24,541 bases of DNA, from assembly GCA_003539495.1 (NCBI GenBank), contig DPPB01000042.1, positions 67,234 through 91,774 of the forward strand, in the 5' to 3' direction. This DNA comes from Oscillibacter sp. Its GTDB lineage: Bacteria > Bacillota > Clostridia > Oscillospirales > Oscillospiraceae. The notes beneath the pieces are model-generated. The model ran no database searches and had not been told where the DNA came from. It saw only the letters and a program-made list of their open reading frames with translations. Positions 1 through 7,282 of this stretch are shown one piece after another; position 1 is the stretch's first letter, and every line of letters begins with the position of its first letter. A program made the translations under genes and the position numbers.

Positions 1-362
1 CATTTTTTGTTGGATTTTTCTGTATCGGCTTTCTGCGCCCGGCAGCAGCGGCCACAGTAGGCCGCCTCCTGTCCGCCGCAGATGCGGTAGTTCCCCCCGG
101 TGATGTGCAGCGGTTTCCCATGGACAAGGCAAGCTGCGATCTTACGCCGTGCGCTTTCATAAATCTCCTGCACGGTAGAGCGGGAAATGTCCATCTGCGC
201 GGCACACTGCTCATGGGTTTGACACCCCAAATCCACCAGCCGAATCACCTCGAACTCGTCCAGCGTCAGCAGGATCGGCTCGGCATCCTTACATTCTATG
301 GGGCAGAATGTATCGACCCTGGGTGTGTCACAGATTCGGCGGCATCTTGACGGCCTCGGCAT
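1..362 (-). CDS. DUF134 family predicted DNA-binding protein (partial, C-terminus off the window)
   Basis: About 120 residues are visible, starting MPRPSRCRRICDTP, and the frame is open to the left window edge, so the C-terminus is missing. The start (ATG at 362) follows a purine-rich GAGGGGG site. The cysteine-containing N-terminus is followed by LTLDEFEVIRLVDL and a helix-turn-helix-like segment with QCAAQMDISRSTVQEIY, then ARRKIAACLVHGKPL and a Cys-rich tail (CGGQEAAYCGRCC). This order is typical of DUF134 (COG1342), small proteins predicted to bind DNA, often found near iron-molybdenum-cofactor-like proteins. The helix-turn-helix and the palindromes in its own promoter suggest autoregulation, which is an inference. 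The Cys cluster could bind metal. Family assignment is strong; its target is unknown. Confidence 0.88.
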   Translation of the reverse strand, partial: MPRPSRCRRICDTPRVDTFCPIECKDAEPILLTLDEFEVIRLVDLGCQTHEQCAAQMDISRSTVQEIYESARRKIAACLVHGKPLHITGGNYRICGGQEAAYCGRCCRAQKADTEKSNKK

Positions 363-381
363 GCATACGCCCCCTCTTTTC

Positions 382-404
382 CGGTATATGCCGATTATAT
401 ACCG
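382..404. promoter_or_regulatory. Inverted repeat over the DUF134 promoter -10 (candidate operator)
   Basis: CGGTATAT (382-389) and ATATACCG (397-404) are perfect 8-bp inverted arms around a 7-nt centre, overlapping the minus-strand -10 hexamer. A second perfect palindrome, TTTCTGCAGAAA (406-417), lies in the -35/-10 spacer. Such placement is typical of repressor operators. The cognate protein is not shown; the DUF134 product itself is the obvious candidate. Confidence 0.5.
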
Positions 405-423
405 CTTTCTGCAGAAAAGTCAA
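394..423 (-). promoter_or_regulatory. Sigma-A-type promoter for the DUF134 gene
   Basis: On the minus strand a TTGACT -35 (418-423) and a perfect TATAAT -10 (394-399) are separated by 18 nt. The -10 lies about 32 nt before the DUF134 start codon. Confidence 0.75.
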
Positions 424-482
424 TGCGTTTTTTTCGGAGGATATACTGCCGCCCGCCCGAAATGGGTACATGCAGAAAACAT

Positions 483-511
483 TTGACTTATGCAGCGCAA
501 AATGCTATGCT
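483..511 (+). promoter_or_regulatory. Sigma-A-type promoter for the O-antigen-ligase-like gene
   Basis: TTGACT (483-488), a 17-nt spacer and TATGCT (506-511) match the consensus well. It points into the plus-strand gene starting at 581 and is divergent from the DUF134 promoter. Confidence 0.65.
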
Positions 512-580
512 TAAAAGTACTCTACCGTGTTATATCGCCGGTTTCCGGATGAATGATAGAAAGTGAGACCTATTTGTCTT

Positions 581-1951
581 ATGGCACGATTTTTTGTCGG
601 CCCCTTGGTGGGCCGCATTACTGATACAACTGAAGCCTTTTGGAACAGCCCATACTACTTCCCTGTGACCCTGGCTGTCACAGCCATATCCATGCTCACG
701 GGGAATGTGGTGCCGTCTACGGTGGCACTGGCGCTCCTGTGCGGGTGGATGCTGATGTTCTGCCGGGATATTCTGGCGGCGGCGACGCCGTTTCTGATGG
801 TCTTTCTGCTGTCCACGGTGAAATATGATTCCCTGGCGGTTTTCCTACCCTGTGCGCCTTTGGCGGTGCTGCCCATCGGCGGGCTGCTGGTGCATTTTCT
901 CCGGTGGCGGGCGCCCATCACGGTGGGGCGCAGCGGGCCGGGGCTGGCGGCGGTGACCATTGCCACGCTGCTGGGCGGCCTGGGCACCATCCCCGCCAAG
1001 GAGTACTTTTCCCCCCTGTCGCTGTACTACACCCTGGGATTGGGCCTGGGGCTGCTGGTAACCTATGTGCTGCTGCGCTCTGATTTGGCTGCGCCCAGGC
1101 TGTACGACCTGCTGCAGCGGCTTATGCAGATGCTGTACACTCTGGGCCTGGCCATGGTGCTGGCCATCGGCTGCTTTTACATGGGCCACTGGGCGGAATT
1201 TGCCAAAAGCTGGGAGATCCCGCCTATTCTTTTCAGGAACTTTGCGGCCACCGTTTTAGTATCCACTCTGCCGTCGGCCTTCTACATGGCACGGCGCAGC
1301 CGGCTGCATCTGATGGGTGTGCTGCTGTGGGCCCTGGCGCTCTTTTTCACCGGCAGCCGCACGGCACTTCTATTCGGCTCGGTGATGATGCTGCTGGGCA
1401 TGCTGTACCTGGTGCGGTGGAAAAAACTGCCGCTGTGGATTTTCTTTGCCGTGCTGGTGACCGCCGCTGTGGCGGTGCTGCTGTTCGGCCAGCAGATCTA
1501 TGAGCTTTTCTTCGGATGCCGGGGGGATATGGATTTCATTAACCCCCACGAGTCCCGATGGGCTCTGCTGACCCGAGGACTACAGGACTTTCTGCACCAC
1601 CCTGTGTTTGGCGTTGGTTTGGGCAACCAGAAAAACCACGACATCTTTACCGGTGTACCGGGCAGCATGGTGTTTTACCACAACTCCCTGCTGCAGATTC
1701 TGGGCAGCATGGGCCTGATGGGATTGGCGGCCTACGGCACGCTGCTGTGGGGGCGAGTGCGCCTGCTGCTGCGCGGCGGTGAGGCAGCCCACTTAGTCGG
1801 GCTGTTCTATCTGGGCATGCAGCTGACGTCCTTGACCAATCCGGGGCTGTTCTGCCCCCTGCCCAGCGCGATGCTGACGGTGCTGGTCTTTGCCGTACTG
1901 GAGCGGTACATGGATGACCCCGCTTACCTGCCGGGCAGGGCAATACGCTGA
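581..1951 (+). CDS. O-antigen ligase (Wzy/WaaL-like) family membrane protein
   Basis: The 456-residue product is very hydrophobic, with about ten to twelve membrane segments. The C-terminal half carries the Wzy_C pattern: FFTGSRTALL, a large extracellular-type loop with HPVFGVGLGN and FYHNSLLQILGS, then GLMGLAAY. Members transfer or polymerise lipid-linked glycans at the outer face of the membrane. In a Gram-positive this would concern capsule, exopolysaccharide or another surface glycan. No glycosyltransferases are nearby, so the substrate cannot be inferred. A GTG at 563 would add six residues; ATG at 581 is preferred because AAGTGAG lies about 12 nt upstream, although this is a weak site. 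A well-matched promoter (483-511) and a terminator (1959-1994) suggest it is transcribed alone. Confidence 0.85.
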   Translation: MARFFVGPLVGRITDTTEAFWNSPYYFPVTLAVTAISMLTGNVVPSTVALALLCGWMLMFCRDILAAATPFLMVFLLSTVKYDSLAVFLPCAPLAVLPIGGLLVHFLRWRAPITVGRSGPGLAAVTIATLLGGLGTIPAKEYFSPLSLYYTLGLGLGLLVTYVLLRSDLAAPRLYDLLQRLMQMLYTLGLAMVLAIGCFYMGHWAEFAKSWEIPPILFRNFAATVLVSTLPSAFYMARRSRLHLMGVLLWALALFFTGSRTALLFGSVMMLLGMLYLVRWKKLPLWIFFAVLVTAAVAVLLFGQQIYELFFGCRGDMDFINPHESRWALLTRGLQDFLHHPVFGVGLGNQKNHDIFTGVPGSMVFYHNSLLQILGSMGLMGLAAYGTLLWGRVRLLLRGGEAAHLVGLFYLGMQLTSLTNPGLFCPLPSAMLTVLVFAVLERYMDDPAYLPGRAIR

Positions 1952-1958
1952 ATGGCTC

Positions 1959-1994
1959 GGAAAGCATCCCGCCCGGGGTGCTTTCCTGTTTTTT
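1959..1994 (+). terminator. Rho-independent terminator after the O-antigen-ligase-like gene
   Basis: GGAAAGCATCCC (1959-1970) pairs with GGGGTGCTTTCC (1975-1986), with one G-U pair and a GCCC loop, followed by TGTTTTTT. Only 24 nt separate it from the next start, so the transporter may depend on readthrough or an internal promoter. Confidence 0.8.
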
Positions 1995-2017
1995 CAATAC
2001 AAAGGAGTGGGAAACCT

Positions 2018-2902
2018 ATGAAAAAGATCAGCCCCCGGGTCAAGGGGATCGTGTGTATACTGTTTGCCGCCTTCGGTTTTTCCATGATGTCGGTATTCAT
2101 CCGGCTGGCCGGGGATGTGCCTACGGCGGAAAAGGCCTTCTTCCGCAACATTGTGGCCCTGGCCGTGGTGGGCGTTCTGCTGGCGGTGAAGCGGGTGCCG
2201 CTGAAGCCGGAAAAGGGCAGCTGGCCGTTCATCACCGGCCGGGCGGTGTTCGGCACCATCGGGCTGCTGCTGAACTTTTACGCCGTGGACCACCTGGTGC
2301 TGGCGGACGCCAATATGCTCAACAAGCTCTCGCCCTTTTTTGCCATCATCTTTTCTGTGCTCCTGCTGCGGGAAAAGCCAACCGCCGTACAGATCGGCGG
2401 CGTGCTGACGGCTCTGCTGGGCAGCGTGCTTATCATCAAGCCGGGCTTTGAGGGTGCGCCCTTTGTGCCGTCCTTGGCAGGCTTCATCAGCGGCGCGGCG
2501 GCAGGCTTGGCCTACACCTTTGTCCGCAAGCTGGGTGCCCGGGGTGAAAACAGCCTGCGGATCGTGTTCTACTTCTCCCTGTTTTCAACCCTCTTGACCC
2601 TGCCGTTCTTCCTGGTCAGCCCCGTGCAGCTGACAGGGCATCAGCTGCTGATGCTGCTGCTGTGTGGATGCAGCGCCTGCGTGGGGCAGTTTGGCATCAC
2701 CCAGGCCTATCTCCTGGCCCCGGCCAAGGAGATAAGCGTCTACGACTACTCCCAGATCCTCTTTGCCGCAGGCCTTGGCTACCTATTCTTCCGGCAGATC
2801 CCGGATGGCTGGAGCATGGTGGGCTATATACTCATCTGCGGCGCGGGCGTGGGAATGTTCCTCTACAACAAGCGCAGAGATGCAGCGCTCAACGGTAAAT
2901 AA
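2018..2902 (+). CDS. EamA/DMT-superfamily transporter
   Basis: 294 residues with about ten membrane segments in two similar halves, the EamA repeat layout. The first half has GFSMMSVFIRLAGD and the conserved ADANMLNKLSPFFAIIFS stretch; the second starts near SLAGFISGAAAGLAYTFVRKL. DMT carriers usually export metabolites or amino acids, but the substrate cannot be read from sequence. The frame is open upstream to 1952, but ATG 2018 has AAAGGAGTGG eight nt before it and is the clear start. Only 17 nt separate it from the glycerate kinase gene, so they are probably co-transcribed. Cargo related to glycerate is possible but unproven. Confidence 0.88.
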   Translation: MKKISPRVKGIVCILFAAFGFSMMSVFIRLAGDVPTAEKAFFRNIVALAVVGVLLAVKRVPLKPEKGSWPFITGRAVFGTIGLLLNFYAVDHLVLADANMLNKLSPFFAIIFSVLLLREKPTAVQIGGVLTALLGSVLIIKPGFEGAPFVPSLAGFISGAAAGLAYTFVRKLGARGENSLRIVFYFSLFSTLLTLPFFLVSPVQLTGHQLLMLLLCGCSACVGQFGITQAYLLAPAKEISVYDYSQILFAAGLGYLFFRQIPDGWSMVGYILICGAGVGMFLYNKRRDAALNGK

Positions 2903-2919
2903 CACCAGGAGGGCACACT

Positions 2920-4062
2920 ATGAGTAAGTACATTTTGATCCCGGATTCCTTCAAGGGCTCCCTGTCCTCGGGGGAGATATGCGGCATCCTGGGCCGAGAG
3001 ATCCGGGCCCTGGAGCCGAAGGCGGAGATCTGCTCCATTCCCGTGGCAGACGGTGGAGAGGGCACGGTGGACGCCTTCCTGGCTGCCCTGGGCGGAGAAA
3101 AGATCCCGGTTTCCTGCCGGGATCCCTATGGCCGGGCCATCACCGCCTGCTACGGCCTTTTGCCGGACGGCGGCACCGCCGTGGTAGAAATGGCTGCGGC
3201 GGCGGGCCTACCCCTGGTAGGCGATGACCGTCGGGCGGCGGACGCCACCACATACGGCGTCGGGCAACTGATGGCCCACGCCCTGGAGCGCGGCGCAAAG
3301 AAGATCGTCCTGGGCTTGGGCGGCAGCGCCACCAACGACGGCGGCTGCGGCGCGGCAGCGGCCCTGGGTGTTAAATTCCTGGACGAGGCGGACCGGGCCT
3401 TTGTCCCCGTGGGCGGGACCCTGCACCGCATCGCCCGCATCCGCACAGACGGACTTATGCCCCGGCTGCGGGAGGCGGAGGTCATCGCCATGTGCGACAT
3501 TGACAATCCCCTGTGTGGAGAAAACGGCGCAGCGGCTGTATTCGGCCCGCAAAAAGGCGCTGATGCGCAGGCTGTCCGTCTGCTGGATGACGGCCTGCGT
3601 CACCTGGCGGAGGTTATCGAAAGAGATCTGGGCGGCGACCTGCTGGCCCTGCCCGGCGGCGGTGCGGCCGGAGGCTTTGGCGCAGGAAGCGCCGCCTTTT
3701 TGGGAGCTAAGCTGCAAATGGGTATTGAGACGGTGCTGGAGCTGGTGGATTTTGACCGGCTGGCGGCGGATGCGGACCTGGTCATCACCGGAGAGGGACG
3801 GCTGGACAGCCAGAGTCTCCGGGGCAAGGTGGTCATAGGCGTTGCTCGCCGGGCCAAAAGGCTGGGCGTACCGGTGGCAGCGCTGGTAGGCAGCTGCGAG
3901 CTGCCCGCCGCCGCAGTCTATGAGGCCGGTGTGAGCGGCATCTTCCCCATCCACCCACAGCTGATGCCTCTGTCGGAGGCCATGGCGCACACCCGAGAGC
4001 ACCTGGCATTTACCGCCGGAAATATGCTTCGATTTGCCGCGGCGGTGGGAAAAAACCGATAA
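2920..4062 (+). CDS. glxK: Glycerate kinase (GarK/GlxK type)
   Basis: 380 residues, the normal length for the type 1 glycerate kinase family, which phosphorylates D-glycerate with ATP. The N-terminus has PDSFKGSLSSGEI, followed by PVADGGEGTVDAF, the Gly-rich GLGGSATNDGGCG, CDIDNPLCGENGAAAVFGPQKGA in pieces, and GEGRLDSQSLRGK near the C-terminus, all signatures of this family. ATG 2920 follows AGGAGG at a good distance. The product (2- or 3-phosphoglycerate) enters glycolysis. Glycerate can come from serine, glycolate or sugar-acid breakdown; no such genes are in the window. It forms a likely two-gene operon with the EamA transporter. The symbol denotes the family, not a proven orthologue. Confidence 0.92.
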   Translation: MSKYILIPDSFKGSLSSGEICGILGREIRALEPKAEICSIPVADGGEGTVDAFLAALGGEKIPVSCRDPYGRAITACYGLLPDGGTAVVEMAAAAGLPLVGDDRRAADATTYGVGQLMAHALERGAKKIVLGLGGSATNDGGCGAAAALGVKFLDEADRAFVPVGGTLHRIARIRTDGLMPRLREAEVIAMCDIDNPLCGENGAAAVFGPQKGADAQAVRLLDDGLRHLAEVIERDLGGDLLALPGGGAAGGFGAGSAAFLGAKLQMGIETVLELVDFDRLAADADLVITGEGRLDSQSLRGKVVIGVARRAKRLGVPVAALVGSCELPAAAVYEAGVSGIFPIHPQLMPLSEAMAHTREHLAFTAGNMLRFAAAVGKNR

Positions 4063-4067
4063 GGCGG

Positions 4068-4096
4068 TTGCTATTTCCATTAATTTCCTGTATACT
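4068..4096 (+). promoter_or_regulatory. Sigma-A-type promoter for the E2-like gene
   Basis: TTGCTA (4068-4073), a 17-nt spacer and TATACT (4091-4096) lie immediately after the glycerate kinase stop, 31 nt before the next start codon. Confidence 0.65.
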
Positions 4097-4126
4097 GTAT
4101 GCAATCATAAGAAGGGGGAACAATCT

Positions 4127-4972
4127 ATGCGTCCCGACGGTACCCGCGTGAAAAACCTGCCGCCCCTGGTGGCGGCCATTCCCTACATCATGCCCAAGCG
4201 GTATGACGCCTGGAACACCATTACAGAAAACATTGACGAGGAGGTCATCAAGGAGTTCATCCGCGACCAGCGGCGCCAGGGGGTGCGGCTCAACCACATG
4301 AGCGTTATTATCTCCGCCTATTACAAGGCCTCCCTGGAGAATCCCAAGCTGAACTACTTTGTGATGAATCGCAAGATTTACAAACGCAACCACTTCTGCG
4401 TGTCATTCGTCATCATGAAAAAGCTGGCGAACGGCTCCCCCAGCGAAACCACGCTGAAGGTCTATCTGGAGCCGGAGGATACGGTGTTCACCGTGAACGA
4501 GAAGATTAAGAGCGCTATTGCCGCCAACGAAAAAACAGAGCAGAGCAACAGCACCGACCATTTTGCCCGGTTCATGTTCTCCGTGCCGGGGCTGCCCCGG
4601 TTTGTGGTGGGCCTGGCCTATTTCCTGGACAGGCACGGGCTGCTGCCCCGGAAGGTCATCGACCTCTCCCCCTTCCACACCAGCCTGTTTATCACCAACC
4701 TGGCCTCCATCAAGACCAGCTTCATCCACCACCACTGCTACGAATTCGGCACCACCAGCGTGTTCGTGTGCATGGGCAAGCCCGTGCCCAACTACATGGC
4801 CGGGGACCTGAGCCGGAAGATGATGCCTCTGGGCATCGTCATGGACGAGCGCATCTGCACCGGCTATGAATATGCTGCCTTCTGCCACGATTTTCGGCGG
4901 ATTATCCGCAAGCCTGAGGTGCTGACGGCGCCCTTCAATACCCCGGTGCAGACGGCTGCGACGGCGCAGTAA
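4127..4972 (+). CDS. Stand-alone 2-oxoacid dehydrogenase E2 (CAT-fold) acyltransferase-like protein
   Basis: 281 residues. The N-terminus (IPYIMPKRYDAWNTI), the HMSVIISAYYKAS helix, DLSPFHTSLFITNLASI and FIHHHCYEFGTTSVF resemble the E2 catalytic domain (PF00198), a chloramphenicol-acetyltransferase fold. There is no lipoyl or subunit-binding domain and no E1 or E3 gene nearby. The catalytic motif expected near the C-terminus (DHRVxDG) reads DERICTG (240-246): the His is Glu241 and the Asp is Thr245. Classical acyl transfer is therefore unlikely. It may be a divergent acyltransferase, a binding protein or a structural paralogue. ATG 4127 follows AGAAGGGGGA; the open frame extends to 4034, but that would overlap the kinase gene and bypass this site. 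It has its own promoter. Confidence 0.8.
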   Translation: MRPDGTRVKNLPPLVAAIPYIMPKRYDAWNTITENIDEEVIKEFIRDQRRQGVRLNHMSVIISAYYKASLENPKLNYFVMNRKIYKRNHFCVSFVIMKKLANGSPSETTLKVYLEPEDTVFTVNEKIKSAIAANEKTEQSNSTDHFARFMFSVPGLPRFVVGLAYFLDRHGLLPRKVIDLSPFHTSLFITNLASIKTSFIHHHCYEFGTTSVFVCMGKPVPNYMAGDLSRKMMPLGIVMDERICTGYEYAAFCHDFRRIIRKPEVLTAPFNTPVQTAATAQ

Positions 4973-4995
4973 TAAGGGCTGGCCGCCCGGAACAC

Positions 4996-5430
4996 CTAAA
5001 ATCCATCACAAAAATAACAAATAGGAGTTCTCGCAGATGCGAGAACTCCTATTGCTGTTTTTGATTGCCGCTGCGCTGTATACCCAGGCTTCTGTTTTCT
5101 ATTAAAAAACGCTCCGCCAATCAGCTTGGCCTGGCCATAGCCAACAGCTATACCGGTCCAATACAGCAGAGCATCCAACGAGTCAAAATAGCCCCGGCGC
5201 AGGAGCCACTGCAATAGCTCTAACGCCAGGGAGATCCCAGCCCCCCATAAAAGAGCCTTTTTTGCCGGTATTCTTTTGAAAAAATACCAGCCCAGGGGCC
5301 AAAACAGGCCGAAATTCAGCACGCTCTGAAAAAGCATTTCCGGCTCCTTCAGGTCTGCAATGGATACCAGCGGGTTCCAAACAAATACGCTCTCCGCAGT
5401 CCGGCGGCAAACCGTGTCCGCCCTTATCAT
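4996..5430 (-). CDS. VanZ-like family protein, probably frameshifted or truncated
   Basis: The 144-residue frame holds the VanZ core: NPLVSI, VLNFGLFWPLGWYF, LALELLQWLLRRGYFDSLDAL and GIAVGYGQAK, normally a four-helix membrane protein (in VanZ itself linked to teicoplanin resistance). The first helix is missing. A stretch reading DVAISVIAGLVPGYGVYYYA and then LTIE lies just upstream in another frame (about 5427-5510) and ends in a TGA overlapping this ATG (ATGA). No ribosome binding site precedes ATG 5430, and the upstream frame has no normal start codon. A GGAG is present near 5520. The C-terminus reads through a 12-bp terminator hairpin (5023-5050), another sign of a lost stop. I favour a decayed gene; translational coupling of two frames is the alternative. 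Confidence 0.6.
   Translation of the reverse strand: MIRADTVCRRTAESVFVWNPLVSIADLKEPEMLFQSVLNFGLFWPLGWYFFKRIPAKKALLWGAGISLALELLQWLLRRGYFDSLDALLYWTGIAVGYGQAKLIGGAFFNRKQKPGYTAQRQSKTAIGVLASARTPICYFCDGF
5023..5050. terminator. Bidirectional terminator hairpin
   Basis: AGGAGTTCTCGC and GCGAGAACTCCT form a perfect 12-bp stem with an AGAT loop. T-rich runs follow on both strands (GTTTTTG on plus; TATTTGTTATTTTTG on minus). It lies between the convergent E2-like and VanZ-like genes. Confidence 0.75.
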
Positions 5431-5525
5431 TCGATTGTAAGTGCATAGTAATACACGCCATATCCCGGAACAAGTCCTGCTATAACGGAAATGGCGACAT
5501 CTTTTTTGTAAAATTTTCTCCTGCT

Positions 5526-6143
5526 TCAGCCGGAGAGGCGGGCGGACTCCGTCCAGGTGCCGTAACGGGCGGCCACGGCGCCCTGCCGGTCAACAGCCAC
5601 GCCGGCGCAATGCACATCCCCCGGGAGCCACTGGGCACGCAGCAGGAACGGGCCCGTTACGGAAACGGTCTCCGTGCTGTCATAGGGGGAGCCGTTGGCG
5701 CCGCGCTGGGTATAGGTCAGCTCACAGCGGTCCAGGGTGCCGCTGCGGTTATCGCAGGCAACGATGACGAGGCTCTTTTGGGGCTTGCCGTCACCCTCAC
5801 CGGTTTGATAGATCTTGAATACAGTGCCGTTGGCGCTGAGGGGCGTTGCACCCATGGGACGGAGATAGCTGCGGCCCAGCGCATTCTGCCGCTCCAAAAA
5901 TGTCATAGAGGTCTCGCCGGTGGCGGCATTTTCCCAAATGGCATACAGGTAGCCCTCCTCCTGCTGCGTGACGCAAATACGTACATCCTCCTGCCGGACG
6001 CCGGCGTACCGGGCGATGCCCTCCTCCGGGGCGCCGTGATACCAGCCGTGGAACTGCAAAATACAGGCATACGCCACCAGGGCCAGCAGGCAGACGCACA
6101 GGGAGCCGGCCAGGATGAGCAAGGGCTTGAATCGAGCGTTCAT
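5526..6143 (-). CDS. Membrane-anchored protein of unknown function
   Basis: 205 residues. An N-terminal anchor (about residues 7-29, PLLILAGSLCVCLLALVAYA) is followed by an exported domain of about 175 residues with many beta-strand-like segments (SMTFLERQ, TVFKIYQTGEGDG, SLVIVACDNRSG, ETVSVTGPFLLRAQW). I do not recognise a family. ATG 6143 follows AAGGAGG at good spacing. It is the last intact gene of a run of small membrane-protein genes on this strand. The C-terminal segment VAVDRQGAVAARYGTWTES looks like a normal end and not a truncation. Confidence 0.75.
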   Translation of the reverse strand: MNARFKPLLILAGSLCVCLLALVAYACILQFHGWYHGAPEEGIARYAGVRQEDVRICVTQQEEGYLYAIWENAATGETSMTFLERQNALGRSYLRPMGATPLSANGTVFKIYQTGEGDGKPQKSLVIVACDNRSGTLDRCELTYTQRGANGSPYDSTETVSVTGPFLLRAQWLPGDVHCAGVAVDRQGAVAARYGTWTESARLSG

Positions 6144-6203
6144 ATGGGGTCCTCCTTAGTTTTCTCTTTTAGGCAAGGGGCAAGTGCGCGGCTACGAGTG
6201 CTT

Positions 6204-6554
6204 TTATCGCCGGATGCTTCTATACAGCCCCACACCGCTGAGGGCGATCAAGAGGAGCGCGCCCACCTGCTCCGCCGTGGACGGATCATCGGCGCGGGGC
6301 AGGTAGAGCCCCCGGACGCGGAGAATCAAAAAGGCGGTATTTATCAGCAAGGCAAAGGCCGCAGCAAGCACGGCGCTCTTTCTTCCCGCAAAGCGGCCGA
6401 AATACAGGGCCGTGACCGCGTTGGTGAATGTACCGATCCCCACGCAGGAAACGGTGATGCTCCACAGGCTGCCCCAAAGGATTAGGACGGCCAGGAATGC
6501 ATAGGCCTCGGCGCAGAAAGCCGCCGTGACCATCTCTTTCTTGCTCAGCTGCAC
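6204..6554 (-). CDS. Small integral membrane protein of unknown function
   Basis: 116 residues with about four hydrophobic segments (AYAFLAVLILWGSLWSITV, VGIGTFTNAVTALYFG, SAVLAAAFALLINTAFLIL, VGALLLIALSGVGLY). No recognised family. The start is GTG 6554 (VQLSKKEM), supported by GGGAGGTGA just upstream. It is 60 nt upstream of the anchored protein gene and probably in the same transcript. A charged patch (PRADDPSTAEQ) separates the last two helices. Confidence 0.75.
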   Translation of the reverse strand: MQLSKKEMVTAAFCAEAYAFLAVLILWGSLWSITVSCVGIGTFTNAVTALYFGRFAGRKSAVLAAAFALLINTAFLILRVRGLYLPRADDPSTAEQVGALLLIALSGVGLYRSIRR

Positions 6555-6619
6555 AGCTCACCTCCCTTTGGGCACAAGGGATACAGGGTCAGTTTCCTTT
6601 CTTTTTCATGGGGAACACG

Positions 6620-6859
6620 TTATTTCTTCGGATTTTTGGTCTCGCCATAGCCCATCTTTTTTATGAAGCTGCTCAAGTCCATTAGAATGCGCGTGGGAAC
6701 AGCTACTCCCAAGGCAAATATGATTGCCTGGAGCTTAAACGGCATTTCATAGTCCGTTACCCAGTAAAACCCGCAGACGGCCATCAGAAGATAGAGCATC
6801 ACGCAGCCGAGAATAATCTGCTTTCTGTGCCAGGATGGGTCGTGGATTCTCTCTTTCAT
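6620..6859 (-). CDS. Small two-helix membrane protein of unknown function
   Basis: 79 residues with two hydrophobic segments (QIILGCVMLYLLMAVCGFYW and LQAIIFALGVAVPTRILM) and a basic C-terminus (KKMGYGETKNPKK). No family recognised. ATG 6859 follows AGAAGGTACTGCC, a usable ribosome binding site. The 83-bp repeat copy A ends at that ribosome binding site, so this gene shares its leader with the gene at 7283-7720. Confidence 0.75.
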   Translation of the reverse strand: MKERIHDPSWHRKQIILGCVMLYLLMAVCGFYWVTDYEMPFKLQAIIFALGVAVPTRILMDLSSFIKKMGYGETKNPKK

Positions 6860-6870
6860 GGCAGTACCTT

Positions 6871-6953
6871 CTTTCTGTATTATGTGTTTGGTTAATCGGC
6901 GGGGTGGGGGCGCTGCCGGAGCAAAGGCTTGGGAATGGGCGGGGCAAAGCCCC
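6871..6953. repeat. 83-bp direct repeat, copy A
   Basis: Matches 7732-7814 without gaps at 74 of 83 positions by hand alignment. The longest identical core is GCAAAGGCTTGGGAATGGGC and the GGGGCA that follows it. It contains a GGGGC-AAA-GCCCC hairpin at one end and ends at the ribosome binding site of the 6620-6859 gene at the other. Both copies lie directly upstream of small membrane-protein genes, in the same orientation. Confidence 0.85.
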
Positions 6954-6981
6954 TCTCACCTATGGAAGGTGGATATGCACA

Positions 6982-7134
6982 TTACTTTTCCGTTGCAATT
7001 TCTATAATCGCCGATATAAGCAGGGGAATAAGCCCCAGCCCCTCCAGAATCAGTCCCAGTGTGCTGCTGCCGTAAAGTAAAAAAGATGCTCCCGCTATTA
7101 CGAGGCCCAAATACAGCGCATGTCTTGCTTTCAT
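6982..7134 (-). CDS. 50-residue hydrophobic protein of unknown function
   Basis: A short frame translated by hand: it starts MKARHALYLGLVIAGASFLL and continues with YGSSTLGLILEGLGLIPLLI, ending SAIIEIATEK. It has two hydrophobic helices with a glycine-rich turn. ATG 7134 has an excellent ribosome binding site (AGAAGGAGACG, 6 nt before the start), which is the main reason to accept it. It lies between two similar small membrane-protein genes on the same strand. Size and composition would fit a membrane-active peptide, a small subunit or an immunity-like protein; nothing in the sequence decides. Confidence 0.75.
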   Translation of the reverse strand: MKARHALYLGLVIAGASFLLYGSSTLGLILEGLGLIPLLISAIIEIATEK

Positions 7135-7282
7135 AAAATCGTCTCCTTCTGAATGATTCATCCATGGTATATGGGGATACAGTTCTATTTTTTGTGGTGC
7201 TATTTTTAGCCGAATCCTAAAAACCGGCAGGTTCTCGCAGTCTCATAGTCTATACAGTCGGGCTGGGGCAGGGAAAGCCGGG

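Noticed and set aside
3208..4104. Minus-strand open frame opposite glycerate kinase
   Set aside because: Shadow frame; the kinase on the plus strand is unmistakable.
5610..6485. Plus-strand open frame across two minus-strand small-protein genes
   Set aside because: It spans the gap and both genes antisense, with no domain; the minus-strand genes have good ribosome binding sites.
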